From the NCBI RefSeq assembly GCF_029894425.1, contig NZ_JARXYJ010000001.1, forward strand, positions 5,208,001 to 5,272,000: a stretch of 64,000 bases of DNA. The letters are read 5' to 3'. Below, piece after piece: positions 49,513 through 59,436 of this stretch; within the stretch, counting starts at the first letter, position 1; every line of letters begins with the position of its first letter. Under the pieces are notes generated by a model, which searched no databases, was not told the origin of the DNA, and saw only the letters and a program-made list of their open reading frames with translations. The translations under genes were made by a program, and so were the position numbers. This DNA is from Streptomyces sp. SAI-127 (lineage in GTDB: Bacteria; Actinomycetota; Actinomycetes; Streptomycetales; Streptomycetaceae).

Positions 49513-49526
49513 GTTTCACGTGAAAC
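49513..49526. other. parS site (perfect) next to trxA
   Basis: GTTTCACGTGAAAC in the gap between the GNAT terminator and the trxA stop. Confidence 0.9.
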
Positions 49527-49527
49527 A

Positions 49528-49860
49528 TCACTCGGCGATGAAGTCCTCAAGGTCGCGGACGATCGCGGCCTTCGGCTTGGCACCGACGATGGTCTTGGCG
49601 ACCTCGCCACCCTGGTACACGTTCAGCGTCGGGATGGACATGACGCCGTACTTGGCGGCCGTACCCGGGTTCTCGTCGATGTTCAGCTTGACGATCTCGA
49701 TCTTGTCGCCGTACTCGGCGGCGATCGCCTCGAGGGACGGCGCGATCTGACGGCACGGACCGCACCAGGCGGCCCAGAAGTCCACCAGAACGGGCTTGTC
49801 GTTCTTCAGAACGTCCTGCTCGAAGGAATCGTCGGTCACATTCTTCAGGGTGCCGGCCAC
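49528..49860 (-). CDS. trxA: Thioredoxin
   Basis: A 110-residue disulfide reductase with the active site WCGPCR and the cis-Pro loop MSIPTLNVY. It is reduced by the adjacent thioredoxin reductase. GTG at 49860 with AAGGAG 6 bases upstream; 44 bases after trxB, so co-transcribed. Confidence 0.97.
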   Translation of the reverse strand: MAGTLKNVTDDSFEQDVLKNDKPVLVDFWAAWCGPCRQIAPSLEAIAAEYGDKIEIVKLNIDENPGTAAKYGVMSIPTLNVYQGGEVAKTIVGAKPKAAIVRDLEDFIAE

Positions 49861-49904
49861 GGCGGGCTCCTTAACTGGGTTGGTGCGGTGGGGCGGTACG
49901 GGGG

Positions 49905-50873
49905 TCAGACAGCGGTCTTCTCGGGCTCGGCCTTCTCCTCGTCCGCGAGGGCGGCGAGGAAGCGCTCGGCGTCGAGAGCGGCGGAGCAGCCGGTGCCGGC
50001 CGCGGTGATCGCCTGGCGGTAGGTGTGGTCGACCACATCACCGGCGCCGAACACACCGGTCAGGTTGGTGCGGGTCGAAGGCGCTTCCACCCTCAGGTAG
50101 CCCTCACCGTCCAGCTCGAGCTGGCCCTTGAACAGCTCGGTGCGCGGGTCGTGGCCGATCGCGATGAACAGGCCGGTGACCGCCAGGTCCGAGAGTTCGC
50201 CGGTCTTGAGGTTGCGCAGCTTCAGTCCCGAGAGCTTCGGGTCGCCCTGGATCTCGGCGACCTCGCTGTCCCACACGAACTTGATCTTCGGGTCGGCGAA
50301 GGCGCGCTCCTGCATCGCCTTGGAGGCGCGCAGGGTGTCACGACGGTGGACGATCGTCACGGACTTGGCGAAGCGGGAGAGGAAGGTCGCCTCCTCCATC
50401 GCGGTGTCACCACCGCCGATCACGGCGATGTCCTGGTCCTTGAAGAAGAAGCCGTCACAGGTGGCGCACCACGAGACACCACGCCCGGAGAGAGCGTCCT
50501 CGTTCGGGAGGCCGAGCTTGCGGTGCTGCGAGCCGGTGGTGACGATCACGGCCTTCGCCTGGTGCACAGTGCCCGAGGTGTCGGTGACGGTCTTGATCTC
50601 GCCGGTCAGGTCGACGCTCACGATGTCGTCCGGTACGAGCTCGGCACCGAAGCGCTCGGCCTGGGCGCGCATGTTGTCCATGAGCTCAGGGCCCATGATG
50701 CCGTCCTGGAAGCCGGGGAAGTTCTCCACCTCGGTGGTGTTCATCAGCGCGCCACCGGCGGTGACGGCGCCCTCGAACACCAGCGGCTTCAGCGACGCGC
50801 GCGCGGTGTAGAGCGCCGCCGTGTAGCCGGCGGGCCCGGAGCCGATGATGATCACGTTACGGACGTCGCTCAC
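49905..50873 (-). CDS. trxB: Thioredoxin-disulfide reductase
   Basis: A 322-residue NADPH-dependent flavoenzyme that reduces thioredoxin. FAD motif [19 protein letters not shown], active site [14 protein letters not shown] motif [12 protein letters not shown], and the second FAD motif [15 protein letters not shown] at 50873 is chosen; the longer frame lacks homology. A SigR-type promoter lies about 70 bases upstream (50943-50969), so the gene pair should respond to thiol oxidation. Confidence 0.97.
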   Translation of the reverse strand: MSDVRNVIIIGSGPAGYTAALYTARASLKPLVFEGAVTAGGALMNTTEVENFPGFQDGIMGPELMDNMRAQAERFGAELVPDDIVSVDLTGEIKTVTDTSGTVHQAKAVIVTTGSQHRKLGLPNEDALSGRGVSWCATCDGFFFKDQDIAVIGGGDTAMEEATFLSRFAKSVTIVHRRDTLRASKAMQERAFADPKIKFVWDSEVAEIQGDPKLSGLKLRNLKTGELSDLAVTGLFIAIGHDPRTELFKGQLELDGEGYLRVEAPSTRTNLTGVFGAGDVVDHTYRQAITAAGTGCSAALDAERFLAALADEEKAEPEKTAV

Positions 50874-50942
50874 GGCTTGGTTCCTCGTCTCTGGACTGCG
50901 TCGTCGGACCGGTGGAGCCCACTCAGAACTCTCACCCCACCC

Positions 50943-50969
50943 AACGGATCCTAAGGGGCGCGCATTCCC
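50943..50969 (-). promoter_or_regulatory. SigR-type promoter of trxBA
   Basis: On the minus strand GGGAAT (50964-50969), an exact 18-base spacer, then GTT (50943-50945). This matches the SigR consensus GGGAAT-N18-GTT known for trxBA in S. coelicolor. Confidence 0.85.
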
Positions 50970-51040
50970 GGTGTGTCCGGGCACACGGAGAGGTCACACC
51001 GTACGCATTACCACGAAGGACGGAGACGAAGCGTGAGGGC

Positions 51041-51940
51041 TCAGGAGCGTGCGTAGGACTGCTTCAGCAGAACCTTCGCGGTGCCCGTCGGTGCGTTCTT
51101 CACGCACGACGCATCCATGATGTAGGCGGTGACCCGGGTGCTGTCAGAGGGGTCACGCAGCACGACGAGAAGCGCGTCTGTGCCCTTGTAGACGCCGTTC
51201 TCGGTCGCGAGCGGCGAGTCACTGGTGTGGATGCCGTTCTGGATGCACTGGGGAACCTCAGGTGTCACGAGGATGCGGGGATCCCCGGAGCCCGGGACGT
51301 TATTCGCGCCCATGCTGGTGTGCGGAGCCTGAGAACCACCGCTGCTCGCACTCTTCTTCTCGGTGAGCAGATCCGAGACCTGCTTCTCAAGCCCGTTCGC
51401 GGAGAAGGTGTCGGTGGAGGTGGTCGCCTTTCCGTGTGCCGCGTCGGTCGGCTTGCCATCGTCCAACGCCGACAGCAGAACGGAACCGAATCCCAGTGCG
51501 GCGACCGTGAAGACGGCGCCGAGGACGGCAACCTTGCGGCGTCCGCTCCTCTTGCGGTCCTTGCGGCCGGGCCCAGTAGTGCCAGTACGGGCATGTCCGG
51601 TGGGGCGGGCGGCGGTGGGCGATGTTTCACGTGAAACATGCGCCGTCTCGACCGGCGCCGGTGCGTTCACCACCTCGGGAGCAGTCGCCTGCAGGAGAGC
51701 TTCCGCGGCGAGGGCGGCGTCGATCCTGCCGGCCACGTCGGCGGGCATCTGTGGTGGACCCGGCAGTGTGCCGAGCAGTCCGCGGATCTCCTCCAGCGAC
51801 GCGAACACGTCCGCGCAGAGTTCGCACTCGTCCAGATGCCGACGTACATCTGCGGTCCGGGAGGCGGGGAGGAGGCCTTCGGTGAGGTCGGAGATCTCCG
51901 CGACGTCCGGGTGCCCGGCTGTGTCTGTCGTGGAAGTCAC
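51041..51940 (-). CDS. Anti-sigma factor with zinc-finger domain (SigM partner)
   Basis: A 299-residue membrane protein, placed like M. tuberculosis Rv3912 (the SigM anti-sigma). The cytoplasmic N-terminus has the ZAS-type motif HLDECELC (His-x3-Cys-x2-Cys). A disordered stretch, one helix (VAVLGAVFTVAALGFGSVLL) and an extracytoplasmic domain with two Cys (PQCIQNG, ASCVKNA) follow. GTG at 51940 overlaps the sigM stop by 4 bases. A parS site inside the gene (51624-51637) is read as HVSRET. Confidence 0.9.
   Translation of the reverse strand: MTSTTDTAGHPDVAEISDLTEGLLPASRTADVRRHLDECELCADVFASLEEIRGLLGTLPGPPQMPADVAGRIDAALAAEALLQATAPEVVNAPAPVETAHVSRETSPTAARPTGHARTGTTGPGRKDRKRSGRRKVAVLGAVFTVAALGFGSVLLSALDDGKPTDAAHGKATTSTDTFSANGLEKQVSDLLTEKKSASSGGSQAPHTSMGANNVPGSGDPRILVTPEVPQCIQNGIHTSDSPLATENGVYKGTDALLVVLRDPSDSTRVTAYIMDASCVKNAPTGTAKVLLKQSYARS
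51624..51637. other. parS site (perfect) in the anti-sigma gene
   Basis: GTTTCACGTGAAAC, extended by AT on both sides to an 18-bp palindrome (ATGTTTCAC/GTGAAACAT). Confidence 0.9.
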
Positions 51941-52662
51941 GCTCGCCCACCTCCGCCCTTCACTGCAGCTGAATCGCTTGATCCCGAATCCGGCGGGCCT
52001 TCTGACGGAGGTCCCGCTGCGGGTGGGACGGATGTCCCCTGCGTCCGGTTCCGCCCAGCGCCCGCTTCTCTGCCGTCTCCGGCTCTTTCCGGCCGCAGAT
52101 GAGTGAGAAGGGGGAGCAGTCTGGCTCTGCCCCGGGCACAGCGGCTCTTCACCGTCCCCGTCGGCACGTCGAGCATGCGGGCGGCTTCGGCGACCGGGTA
52201 GCCCTGCATGTCCACCAGGACGAGGGCGGCCCGCTGGTCGGGCGGGAGCGTGCCGAGGGCCTCCAGGAGCTGGCGGTGGAGGTCGTTGCGCTCTGCGGGC
52301 GCCGAGGCGGACTCGTGCGGCTCCAGGAGCTGCTCCAGGCGCTCGGTGTCGTCCACGGGAGACGTCTTGCGGGAGGCCACCTTTCTGGCCCGGTCCAGGC
52401 AGGCGTTGACCGTGATCCGGTGCAGCCACGTCGTGACCGCGGACTGGCCCCGGAACGTGTGCGCGGCCCGGTAGGCGGACACCAGGGCGTCCTGAACGGC
52501 GTCAGCGGCTTCCTCGCGGTCTCCGAGCGTGCGGAGGGCGACGGCCCAGAGCCGATCCCGGTGCCGCCGCACGAGTTCGCCGAAGGCGTCGGGGTCGCCG
52601 TCTACATGAAGGGCCAGGAGGTCCTGATCGCTGGTGTCGCCGTACGCGGTGTCATCTGCCAT
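51937..52662 (-). CDS. sigM: RNA polymerase ECF sigma factor SigM
   Basis: A 241-residue ECF sigma factor. Region 2 (RRHRDRLWAVALRTLGDREEAADAVQDALVSAYR) and region 4 (LPPDQRAALVLVDMQGYPVAEAARMLDVPTGTVKSRCARGRARL) are clear. The C-terminal ~45 residues are a Pro/Gly/Ser tail of unknown role. ATG at 52662 with GGAGGGGG upstream. Gene order murJ-pseudokinase-sigM-anti-sigma-trxB-trxA matches the mycobacterial SigM locus. Confidence 0.95.
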   Translation of the reverse strand: MADDTAYGDTSDQDLLALHVDGDPDAFGELVRRHRDRLWAVALRTLGDREEAADAVQDALVSAYRAAHTFRGQSAVTTWLHRITVNACLDRARKVASRKTSPVDDTERLEQLLEPHESASAPAERNDLHRQLLEALGTLPPDQRAALVLVDMQGYPVAEAARMLDVPTGTVKSRCARGRARLLPLLTHLRPERAGDGREAGAGRNRTQGTSVPPAAGPPSEGPPDSGSSDSAAVKGGGGRA

Positions 52663-52682
52663 CGGACCCCCTCCTCTCCGCG

Positions 52683-54371
52683 TTAACTGGCGATCTTGAT
52701 GTCTGCCACCCGACCGCGGTAGTTGCCTTCTTCCGTCAGCGGCAGCTTGGTCAGCCAGATCAGAAGGTAGCGGGACTTCACAGCCTTGTCCGGCTTGAGC
52801 GGAACTCCGGTACCGGAGCCCTCCGCGACCTTCGTGTAGGCGTCGAACGTCGTGGGCCTGGAGCTCGCGTCGCTCGCGGCGGCGCGCAGTTCCACAGACG
52901 TGTCGCCCATGAACGTGACGGTGACCTTCCCGATGTCCTGGACCTTGCCGAGGTCGAGGATTATCCCGAGGCCAGGCTTGAGGTTTCCGAAGTTGGCGCC
53001 CTCGTAGAAGTCCGTCTGCCAGTACGACGAGGTGTCGTCGTCGTAGGCCTTCTTTATGGTGTTCGGCTTCTCGGATCCGTCTCCGAACGGGTCGAAGTCG
53101 TATCCCTTGACGATGGGGATCGGAACGCTGGCCGACTTCGTCGGGCTCTTGTCGCCGTCGTCGGTCGTCTGGGTCTGGTTCTCGTCCGCCTTGCCGCCCT
53201 GGTCCATCAACGCGTCCGCCAACTGCCAACTGCCCAGGCCCAGCGCGGCGATGAGGAGGGCCGAGACCGCCCACTTCAGGGCTCGGCCGGTGCGGCTCTG
53301 GAGGGGCGGAGGCGGGGCCGGGACCGGCTGAGTGACGCCGGGGCGCGGTGCCGGGCGACCGTACGTGCCCTGTTGGTAGGTCGTGCGCTGGTACTCGGGC
53401 GGGGCCGTGAACGTCGGCTCCGGCGGGCGGATGCGGGGCATCTCACCGATCGCCTTGACCAGTTCCTCGGGCGTGGTGCACGCCGACTCGTGCCGCGAGG
53501 CGGTGGCACCGTCGTTGGCGAGCGCCCGCATGGACAGCTCGGACAGCCCACGGTGGACACCCGCCCGTACCTGGTCGGGCGCGATGAGACCGACGTCCTT
53601 GGGCAGACCGGCCAGGCCGTAGGCGTCGTTCTCGTACGGCCACCGCTGGGTGAGCGCCGCGTACAGGAGCGCGCCGATCGCTTCCGTGTCGGTGCGCTGC
53701 GGAGTCTCCGAACTCGCGCCCCGCAGCGCGGCATTCACGGCCAGGCCACGGATGCGCCACTGCCCGCTCGACGTACGCAGGACCGCGTTCGGGTTCAGCC
53801 GCAGATGCGCCAGCCCCTCGCGGTGGGCCGCGGCCATGGCGGACGCCACCTGACTGACCATCTGGTAGGCGTCATACACCTCCAGCGGACCCGGAGCGAG
53901 GAGCGTGGTGAGCTCGGTCGCGTCGGGCAGCCACTCGTGGACGACGTAGACGAGGTCGTTCTCCTCGACGGCGTCGAGGACCTGGACGAAGCGCGGGTCG
54001 CCCAGCAACGCGGACGAACGGGCCGCGGCCAGGACGGAACGCGCCCGCGCATGGTCGGCGGGCAGGATGTGCACGCCGACGGCCCGACGGAGTTTCTCGT
54101 CGACGGCACGCCAGCTGCTGAACCCGTCCAGACGGGTGACGCACTCCTCGAGACGGTAGCGTCTGGCGAGTTTGTGGCCGCTGTGCAACTCCGGCGCTGA
54201 CGCCTTGCCAGGACTCTCGGTCCCGCCACTCCCCTGTGCCTCGACGTCTTCCGTGTCCCGCTCCCGGTTCTTGGCCACGCCGTCGGCCGTGGACTGGTCC
54301 GCCTGGGCGGTCAGCGGTTCGTCACCGCTGTTGTCTGCCACGTCGACGGCAGCCGTGCTCCGTTCCGCCAC
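52683..54371 (-). CDS. Pseudokinase with C-terminal extracellular discoidin-like domain
   Basis: A 562-residue protein corresponding to the C-terminal half of mycobacterial MviN. The cytoplasmic kinase-like domain (about 75-340) has lost key residues: the HRD-K-N loop reads HLRLNPNA, DFG is replaced by RGLA, and the glycine loop and the VAIK lysine are absent (AVGVHILP). A Pro-rich linker, one helix (WAVSALLIAALGLGSWQLA) and an extracellular beta-rich domain of F5/8C-like type (YWQTDFYEGANFGNLKPGLG) follow. GTG at 54371 has AGGGA upstream; ATG 54392 is the alternative. It probably binds FhaA when phosphorylated and controls MurJ. Confidence 0.9.
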   Translation of the reverse strand: MAERSTAAVDVADNSGDEPLTAQADQSTADGVAKNRERDTEDVEAQGSGGTESPGKASAPELHSGHKLARRYRLEECVTRLDGFSSWRAVDEKLRRAVGVHILPADHARARSVLAAARSSALLGDPRFVQVLDAVEENDLVYVVHEWLPDATELTTLLAPGPLEVYDAYQMVSQVASAMAAAHREGLAHLRLNPNAVLRTSSGQWRIRGLAVNAALRGASSETPQRTDTEAIGALLYAALTQRWPYENDAYGLAGLPKDVGLIAPDQVRAGVHRGLSELSMRALANDGATASRHESACTTPEELVKAIGEMPRIRPPEPTFTAPPEYQRTTYQQGTYGRPAPRPGVTQPVPAPPPPLQSRTGRALKWAVSALLIAALGLGSWQLADALMDQGGKADENQTQTTDDGDKSPTKSASVPIPIVKGYDFDPFGDGSEKPNTIKKAYDDDTSSYWQTDFYEGANFGNLKPGLGIILDLGKVQDIGKVTVTFMGDTSVELRAAASDASSRPTTFDAYTKVAEGSGTGVPLKPDKAVKSRYLLIWLTKLPLTEEGNYRGRVADIKIAS

Positions 54372-54490
54372 CGTCGTTCCCTGCCTCCCCATACGTTGCG
54401 CGCCGTGCGACGCAGAATCCAATTGTGCCCACAGTCCGACGCTATGCACGACACACAGTGGCGGACGATGGTTGTGCGCGTACCCCTGCC

Positions 54491-56764
54491 TCAGCGCCCC
54501 AGACGCCCCCGGACCATGCCGACCAGGGAGTTCAGCTCCTCGATCCGCATCTTGCGAGCGGCGAGGAAGAAGATCCCGAGCAGAACCGCTCCACCCGCGA
54601 TCAGAGCGGCGAACGAACCGACAACTCCCTGGCCGAGCGAGTGACCGATGCCGTAGCAGGCCGCACCACTCAGCAACGCCGCCGGTACCGAGGCGATGCA
54701 GAGCCGGGCGTAGGTCCGCAGGACACGGTTGCCGTCCAGGTCGCCGCCGAGGCGCTTGCGCAGCCGGTTCCAGGCGACGCCGACGCCGATCGCGTAGGCG
54801 AGACCGTACGAGGCAGCCATGCCCGCCACGGCCCAGCGCGCGGGCAGCACCATGTAACACAGCGCCGAGGCGCCCGCGTTGACCGCCGCCACGATGACCG
54901 TGTTGTAGAAGGGGGTGCGGGTGTCCTCGTAGGCGTAGAAGGCGCGCAGGACGACGTACTGCACGGAGTAGGGGATCAGGCCAAGGGCGAAGGCCATCAG
55001 CATGAAGCCCATGTTCGTGGCTTCGCTGATACCGGATGAGCCGAAGATCAACGTGCACATCGGGATGCCGAGGGCGACGAACCCGAAGGCGATCGGCACG
55101 ATTGCGACGGCAGTGGTGCGCAGGCCCTGGGAGATGTCGTCACGGACTGCGCCGCCGTCCTCCTCGGCCGCCGAGCGGGCCAGGCGCGGCAGCAGAGCCG
55201 CCATCAGGGAGACGGTGATGATGGCCTGCGGCAGGCCCCAGATGAGTTGGGCGTTGGCGTAGGCGGAGAAGCCGGTGCCGTCGACCGGCGAGTCCTTGCC
55301 CGCCGCGGTGGACAGCTGCGAGACGACGATCGCGCCGGCCTGGTTGGCCAGGACGAACAGGACGGTCCACTTGGCGAGTGTCACGGCCTTGCCGAGGCCG
55401 TGGCCCCGCCAGTCGAAGCGCAGCCTCATCCGGAAGCCGGTCTCCCGGAGGTACGGGATCATCGCCAGCGCCTGGACCATGAGGCCGAGCAGGACGCCGA
55501 TGCCCAGGAGTCGCTGCCCCTCCGGCGGAATGTTCGTGACCTTCATACCGGAGTCGGCCGCGGTGCCGTAGACCCACATGAACATGCCGAGCGTCACGAT
55601 GATGACGATGTTGTTCAGGACCGGGGTCCACATCATCGCGCCGAACTTCCCGCGCGCGTTGAGGATCTGCCCCATCACCACGTGGATTCCCATGAAGAAG
55701 ATCGAGGGCAGGAAGTAGCGGACGAAGGTGATGCCGACCTCGTTGGCCGCCGGGTCACTGGCCACCGAGTCGGACAGCAGCCGGATCAGGAACGGGGCGC
55801 CGAGGACCGCGAGCCCGGTGAGTACGCCGAGCGCCACCATCACCAGGGTCAACAGCCGGTTGGCGTACGCCTCGCCGCCGTCCTCGTCCTCCTTCATGGC
55901 ACGCACGAGCTGCGGCACGAAAACGGAGTTGAGGCCGCCGCCGACGGTCAGGATGTAGATCATCGTCGGCAGCTGATAGGCGACCTGGAAGGTGTCACCG
56001 AGCAGACCGACACCCAGCGCCGACACGATCAACGCCGAGCGAATGAAGCCGGTGAGACGCGAGACCATGGTGCCGGCCGCCATCACGGCGCTCGACTTCA
56101 GCAGGCCTCCGGCCTTCCCGTCCTTCTTCCCGGGAGCAGGGGAGGCGTGCGCCGCGGCAGCAGGCGCGGTCCCGAGGTTCATGGTCTCGTCGGCCGAGGG
56201 AGCCGGGGCCGCGGGTGCCTGGAACTGCGACGCCGGCGACGGCCCGCCCGGGGCCGGTGCCGGCCCCGGCACCGACGGGGGATCCGTCGGACGGCCGCCA
56301 CCCTGCTGCTGGTCGCGGAAGAGATGGGCGAAGGCGTCCGGCTCGTGGCGTTCGTCGCCGGCCTGGCTCATCAGGTCGTCGACCCCCACGAACTGAGTGG
56401 TGCGAGGGTTGTCGCCGTACGGCAGATATTGCGTCGGACCCTCCGGCTCGGGGGCCGGGGTCTGTGCCCACACGTGCGGGTCGGGGGCGTAAGGGGACTG
56501 GGGCGGCTGGGAGTACAGCGGCTGCTGCGGCTGATGGGTGCCGGGCGGCGGCGGGGGATGCGCGGCACGGTCGTAGAGGGCCTCGGCGACCGGGTCCTGG
56601 GCGTAGAGGTCCTGCGCACGGTAGGGGTCCTGGTCGTACGCGTCCTGGAGATACATGTCCGCGGGAGCCTGCGGCGGCACCTGGCCATGCTCGGGCGGCG
56701 GCCCCTCGGGGCTACCCGAGTTGTCCGCGCCCTGACCGCGATCACCGTCGTACGGCGCGTTCAT
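54491..56764 (-). CDS. murJ: Lipid II flippase MurJ (MviN)
   Basis: A 757-residue flippase that moves lipid II across the membrane. The first ~220 residues are a disordered cytoplasmic region rich in Pro, Gln and Tyr (with repeated QDPYRAQDLYAQDP-like units). About 14 helices follow, with MurJ signatures (SRLTGFIRSALIVSALG, VGGGLNSVFVPQLVRAM). ATG at 56764. Unlike mycobacterial MviN, the pseudokinase part is a separate gene 119 bases downstream. Confidence 0.96.
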   Translation of the reverse strand: MNAPYDGDRGQGADNSGSPEGPPPEHGQVPPQAPADMYLQDAYDQDPYRAQDLYAQDPVAEALYDRAAHPPPPPGTHQPQQPLYSQPPQSPYAPDPHVWAQTPAPEPEGPTQYLPYGDNPRTTQFVGVDDLMSQAGDERHEPDAFAHLFRDQQQGGGRPTDPPSVPGPAPAPGGPSPASQFQAPAAPAPSADETMNLGTAPAAAAHASPAPGKKDGKAGGLLKSSAVMAAGTMVSRLTGFIRSALIVSALGVGLLGDTFQVAYQLPTMIYILTVGGGLNSVFVPQLVRAMKEDEDGGEAYANRLLTLVMVALGVLTGLAVLGAPFLIRLLSDSVASDPAANEVGITFVRYFLPSIFFMGIHVVMGQILNARGKFGAMMWTPVLNNIVIIVTLGMFMWVYGTAADSGMKVTNIPPEGQRLLGIGVLLGLMVQALAMIPYLRETGFRMRLRFDWRGHGLGKAVTLAKWTVLFVLANQAGAIVVSQLSTAAGKDSPVDGTGFSAYANAQLIWGLPQAIITVSLMAALLPRLARSAAEEDGGAVRDDISQGLRTTAVAIVPIAFGFVALGIPMCTLIFGSSGISEATNMGFMLMAFALGLIPYSVQYVVLRAFYAYEDTRTPFYNTVIVAAVNAGASALCYMVLPARWAVAGMAASYGLAYAIGVGVAWNRLRKRLGGDLDGNRVLRTYARLCIASVPAALLSGAACYGIGHSLGQGVVGSFAALIAGGAVLLGIFFLAARKMRIEELNSLVGMVRGRLGR

Positions 56765-56808
56765 GGTTACCCCACCTCATCGTCCCGGGCCCACCGGCCA
56801 CGACATCC

Positions 56809-59179
56809 TCAACGGTCCACTCTCTCACCCGTGCCGGACGGGTCGGCGCTTTCCGTTGCGGTGTCCGTTGTCAGGTCACTCGGCTGCTCCGGGTCGCCTG
56901 CCCCGGTGCCGGTGCCGGACTCCTCCTTGAGACGGTCCTCAGGGTCCCCGGGGTTCTCCGGACCGTCCACGGCTTCGGCCGCCTCGTCGTCGGGGCCGTT
57001 CTGTTCGGCCGCACGGGCGGCCGCGCGCTTGCGCTGGGTGTACATCCGGAAGCCTGCCAGAACCAGCAGCAGGACACCGCCGCCGATGACCAGCATCACC
57101 GTGGCCGTGAACTCGGTGACCTTCACGTCGAACTTGACGGCGTCGCCGTACGGCTGGCCGTCCTCCGTGTACAGCTGGGCGACCACCGCGGCCTTGCCGT
57201 TGGCGTTGGCCGTAGTGGTGAACTTCACCGTCTGGCTGTGGCCGCCCGAGACCTCTACCGGCTGCTCGTAGTAGGAGGAGCCACCGATCTCGAGCCGGTT
57301 GGGGCTCAGCGAGGTCAGCCGCAGCCTCAGATGCTCCACACCCTGAACCAGGTTGTTCTGGACCGTCACGGGAATCGTGGCGCTGCGGCCGGAGAGCTTG
57401 GTCTCCGACTTGTCGATCAGGCTGACCTGGGAGATCAGTTCGTCGAGGTAGGCCTCGACGTCGTTGCGGAAGCCGATCGCCTCGGTGGCGCGGCCCCGCC
57501 ACGACGTGGACATCTCGCGGTTCACGGCCCGTCCGAAGGGGGTCACGACGCGGGACTGGTCGGAGAGGATCACCTTGAAGTTGTTGAGCTTGTTCTGTGT
57601 GCTGGCGATCTGCTGGAAGGCCGACTTCGGCAACTCCTGCTTGCGGAGCGAGGAGGGGTAGGCGGACGCCGAGGGCACCTTGGTGGTGGCCTCGGGGTCG
57701 GGCTTGGCCGCGGACGCCGCGGTGAGCTTCTGCGTCTGGGACCAGTTCCCGCCCTGCAGAGCGGTGATCGCCTCGGCCATGGCGCCGGCCTGGCTCGCCG
57801 TGGGCGTGCGCTGCGGCGCGACTACGATGCTCCGCTGCTTGTCCGTCTGGAGGTCGAGAGCGAGGCTCTGGGCGAGGAACCGCTGGACGGCGAGTGTGGC
57901 GGAGGAGGCCCTCGTGAGATCACCCTGGAACGCCGTCGACAGCCGTGCGTCCGCGACGACCGCTGTGGTGCCGCCGCCGATGGGGCGGGCCGCGGACGGC
58001 GTGTACGACAGTCCGGCGGTCTCCTGGAGGCTGTCACTGCGGGAGATCACCTTGTCGGCGCCGGCGGAGGTGGCGACCTTGACGATCGACGGGTCCACCG
58101 CCCCGTTCACGGGCCAGGCGAAGTCGGTGCTCGGCGTCACATGCAGCACGGTCCTCACCGTGGTGGCCGCGACGTCGGTGGCCTCGTCGAGGTGGCTGAG
58201 CGAGCCGGTGACGCTCGTGCCGTTGTGGGCCAGCGAGGCGAGGTCGGGATCGGCGAAGGGCAGCGCGACTACCTCCTTGTCCTCCACCGCCTTCTGCAGC
58301 CTGGCCAGCCACTGCTTGGCGAGTGCCTGGTGGGTGCCCGCGACGGTGGTGTCGCCGTCGCCCTGGATCCGGTAGCTGCGGGTCATCGCGTCGACGGACG
58401 CCAGCAGGTCCGGGTCGATCACCCATGTGACGTCCAGGTTCTCGCCGAGCGACAGCATCTGGTCCAGCCGGCCCCCCCGCCGAGATCTCTTCGGCGAGGT
58501 CGTCGTTGAGGAAGACCGGCGTCTGCTGCGCGTTCGAGCCGGTCTCCGCCGTCATGTGCACAGTGGAGATCAGTGGCCACAGGAAGGTGGTCTTCGTCTT
58601 CGTGTCCACTTCGTCGGACTGCCAGGGCAGGAAGGTCCGCTGGATGCCGAGCGTCCGGTCCCACGGCTGCGCGGAGGTCTTGCCCGAGAGGGAGACGGCG
58701 AACTGGTAGACGCCGGCGTCGCCGAGGTCCAACTCGTCGACCGGCACGGAGATGGAGAAGGGCTCGGCCACCCCGGGGGTCAGCTTCGCGAACTTCGCCA
58801 CATACTTGCCGCCGACTTCGGATCCCGTGGCGCCCTGAAGGGAGTCCTTGTCGTCGGCGACGGTGTCGATCGACGAGCGGGTGTTCAGCTCGGGGCCCAC
58901 CTGCAGTCCCACATGGGCGGCCGTGACGGCCTGCTTGCCGTTGTTGGTCACCGTCCCCGACACGGTGAGCGTGTCACCGTCCGTAGGCACGCTGGGGCTG
59001 AGTGTGTCGACCGCGACGGACACCGAACCGGAATCGTCGGCAGCCTGAGCGGGCGCTGCGGTGGTCAGCTGGCACAGTCCGGCCAGCAGAGGAGCTCCTG
59101 CGAGCAGGGCCCCGGTACGCCGCAGCCAGCGGCGGGCAGGAGAGGGACTCGTCCCCTGGAAGTCTGCCGCCTCGGCCAC
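56809..59179 (-). pseudogene. DUF6049-type secreted membrane protein, frameshifted by one base
   Basis: Homologue of M. tuberculosis Rv3909 beside murJ. The 5' part (59179 down to about 58479) encodes a signal peptide (LLAGAPLLAGLCQ...APAQA) and Ig-like segments. The remainder, in the next frame, encodes the middle region and a C-terminal helix (LVIGGGVLLLVLAGFRMY) with an RKR end. Removing one base from the seven-C run at 58472-58478 restores one 789-residue frame across EISAGG/RLDQMLSLGENLDV. As sequenced the protein stops early. Function unknown; likely cell-wall related. The same kind of error occurs in the permease at 1970. Confidence 0.85.
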
Positions 59180-59436
59180 GCGCTCGCCCGTCCCTCGTCG
59201 TCGTCAGTGGTCGTCGGAATGTGCGTCCACGCATGGTAACGATGCGCGCTGAGGGGAAGTGCCGCGGACCGCTCCACAAGATCGGGGGACACTGCCGCAC
59301 TGTCCTGAATGTGCACGTATGAAGGGGGCCCTGCCCGTGAGTCTCCGGAGCAGACCTTGTGCAGGTCCGGATGGCGAGTCTGTGCACGTTTAATGGAGGC
59401 GCTCGGGCAGGCCCGGGCCACGTACCCTCTTCTGTT

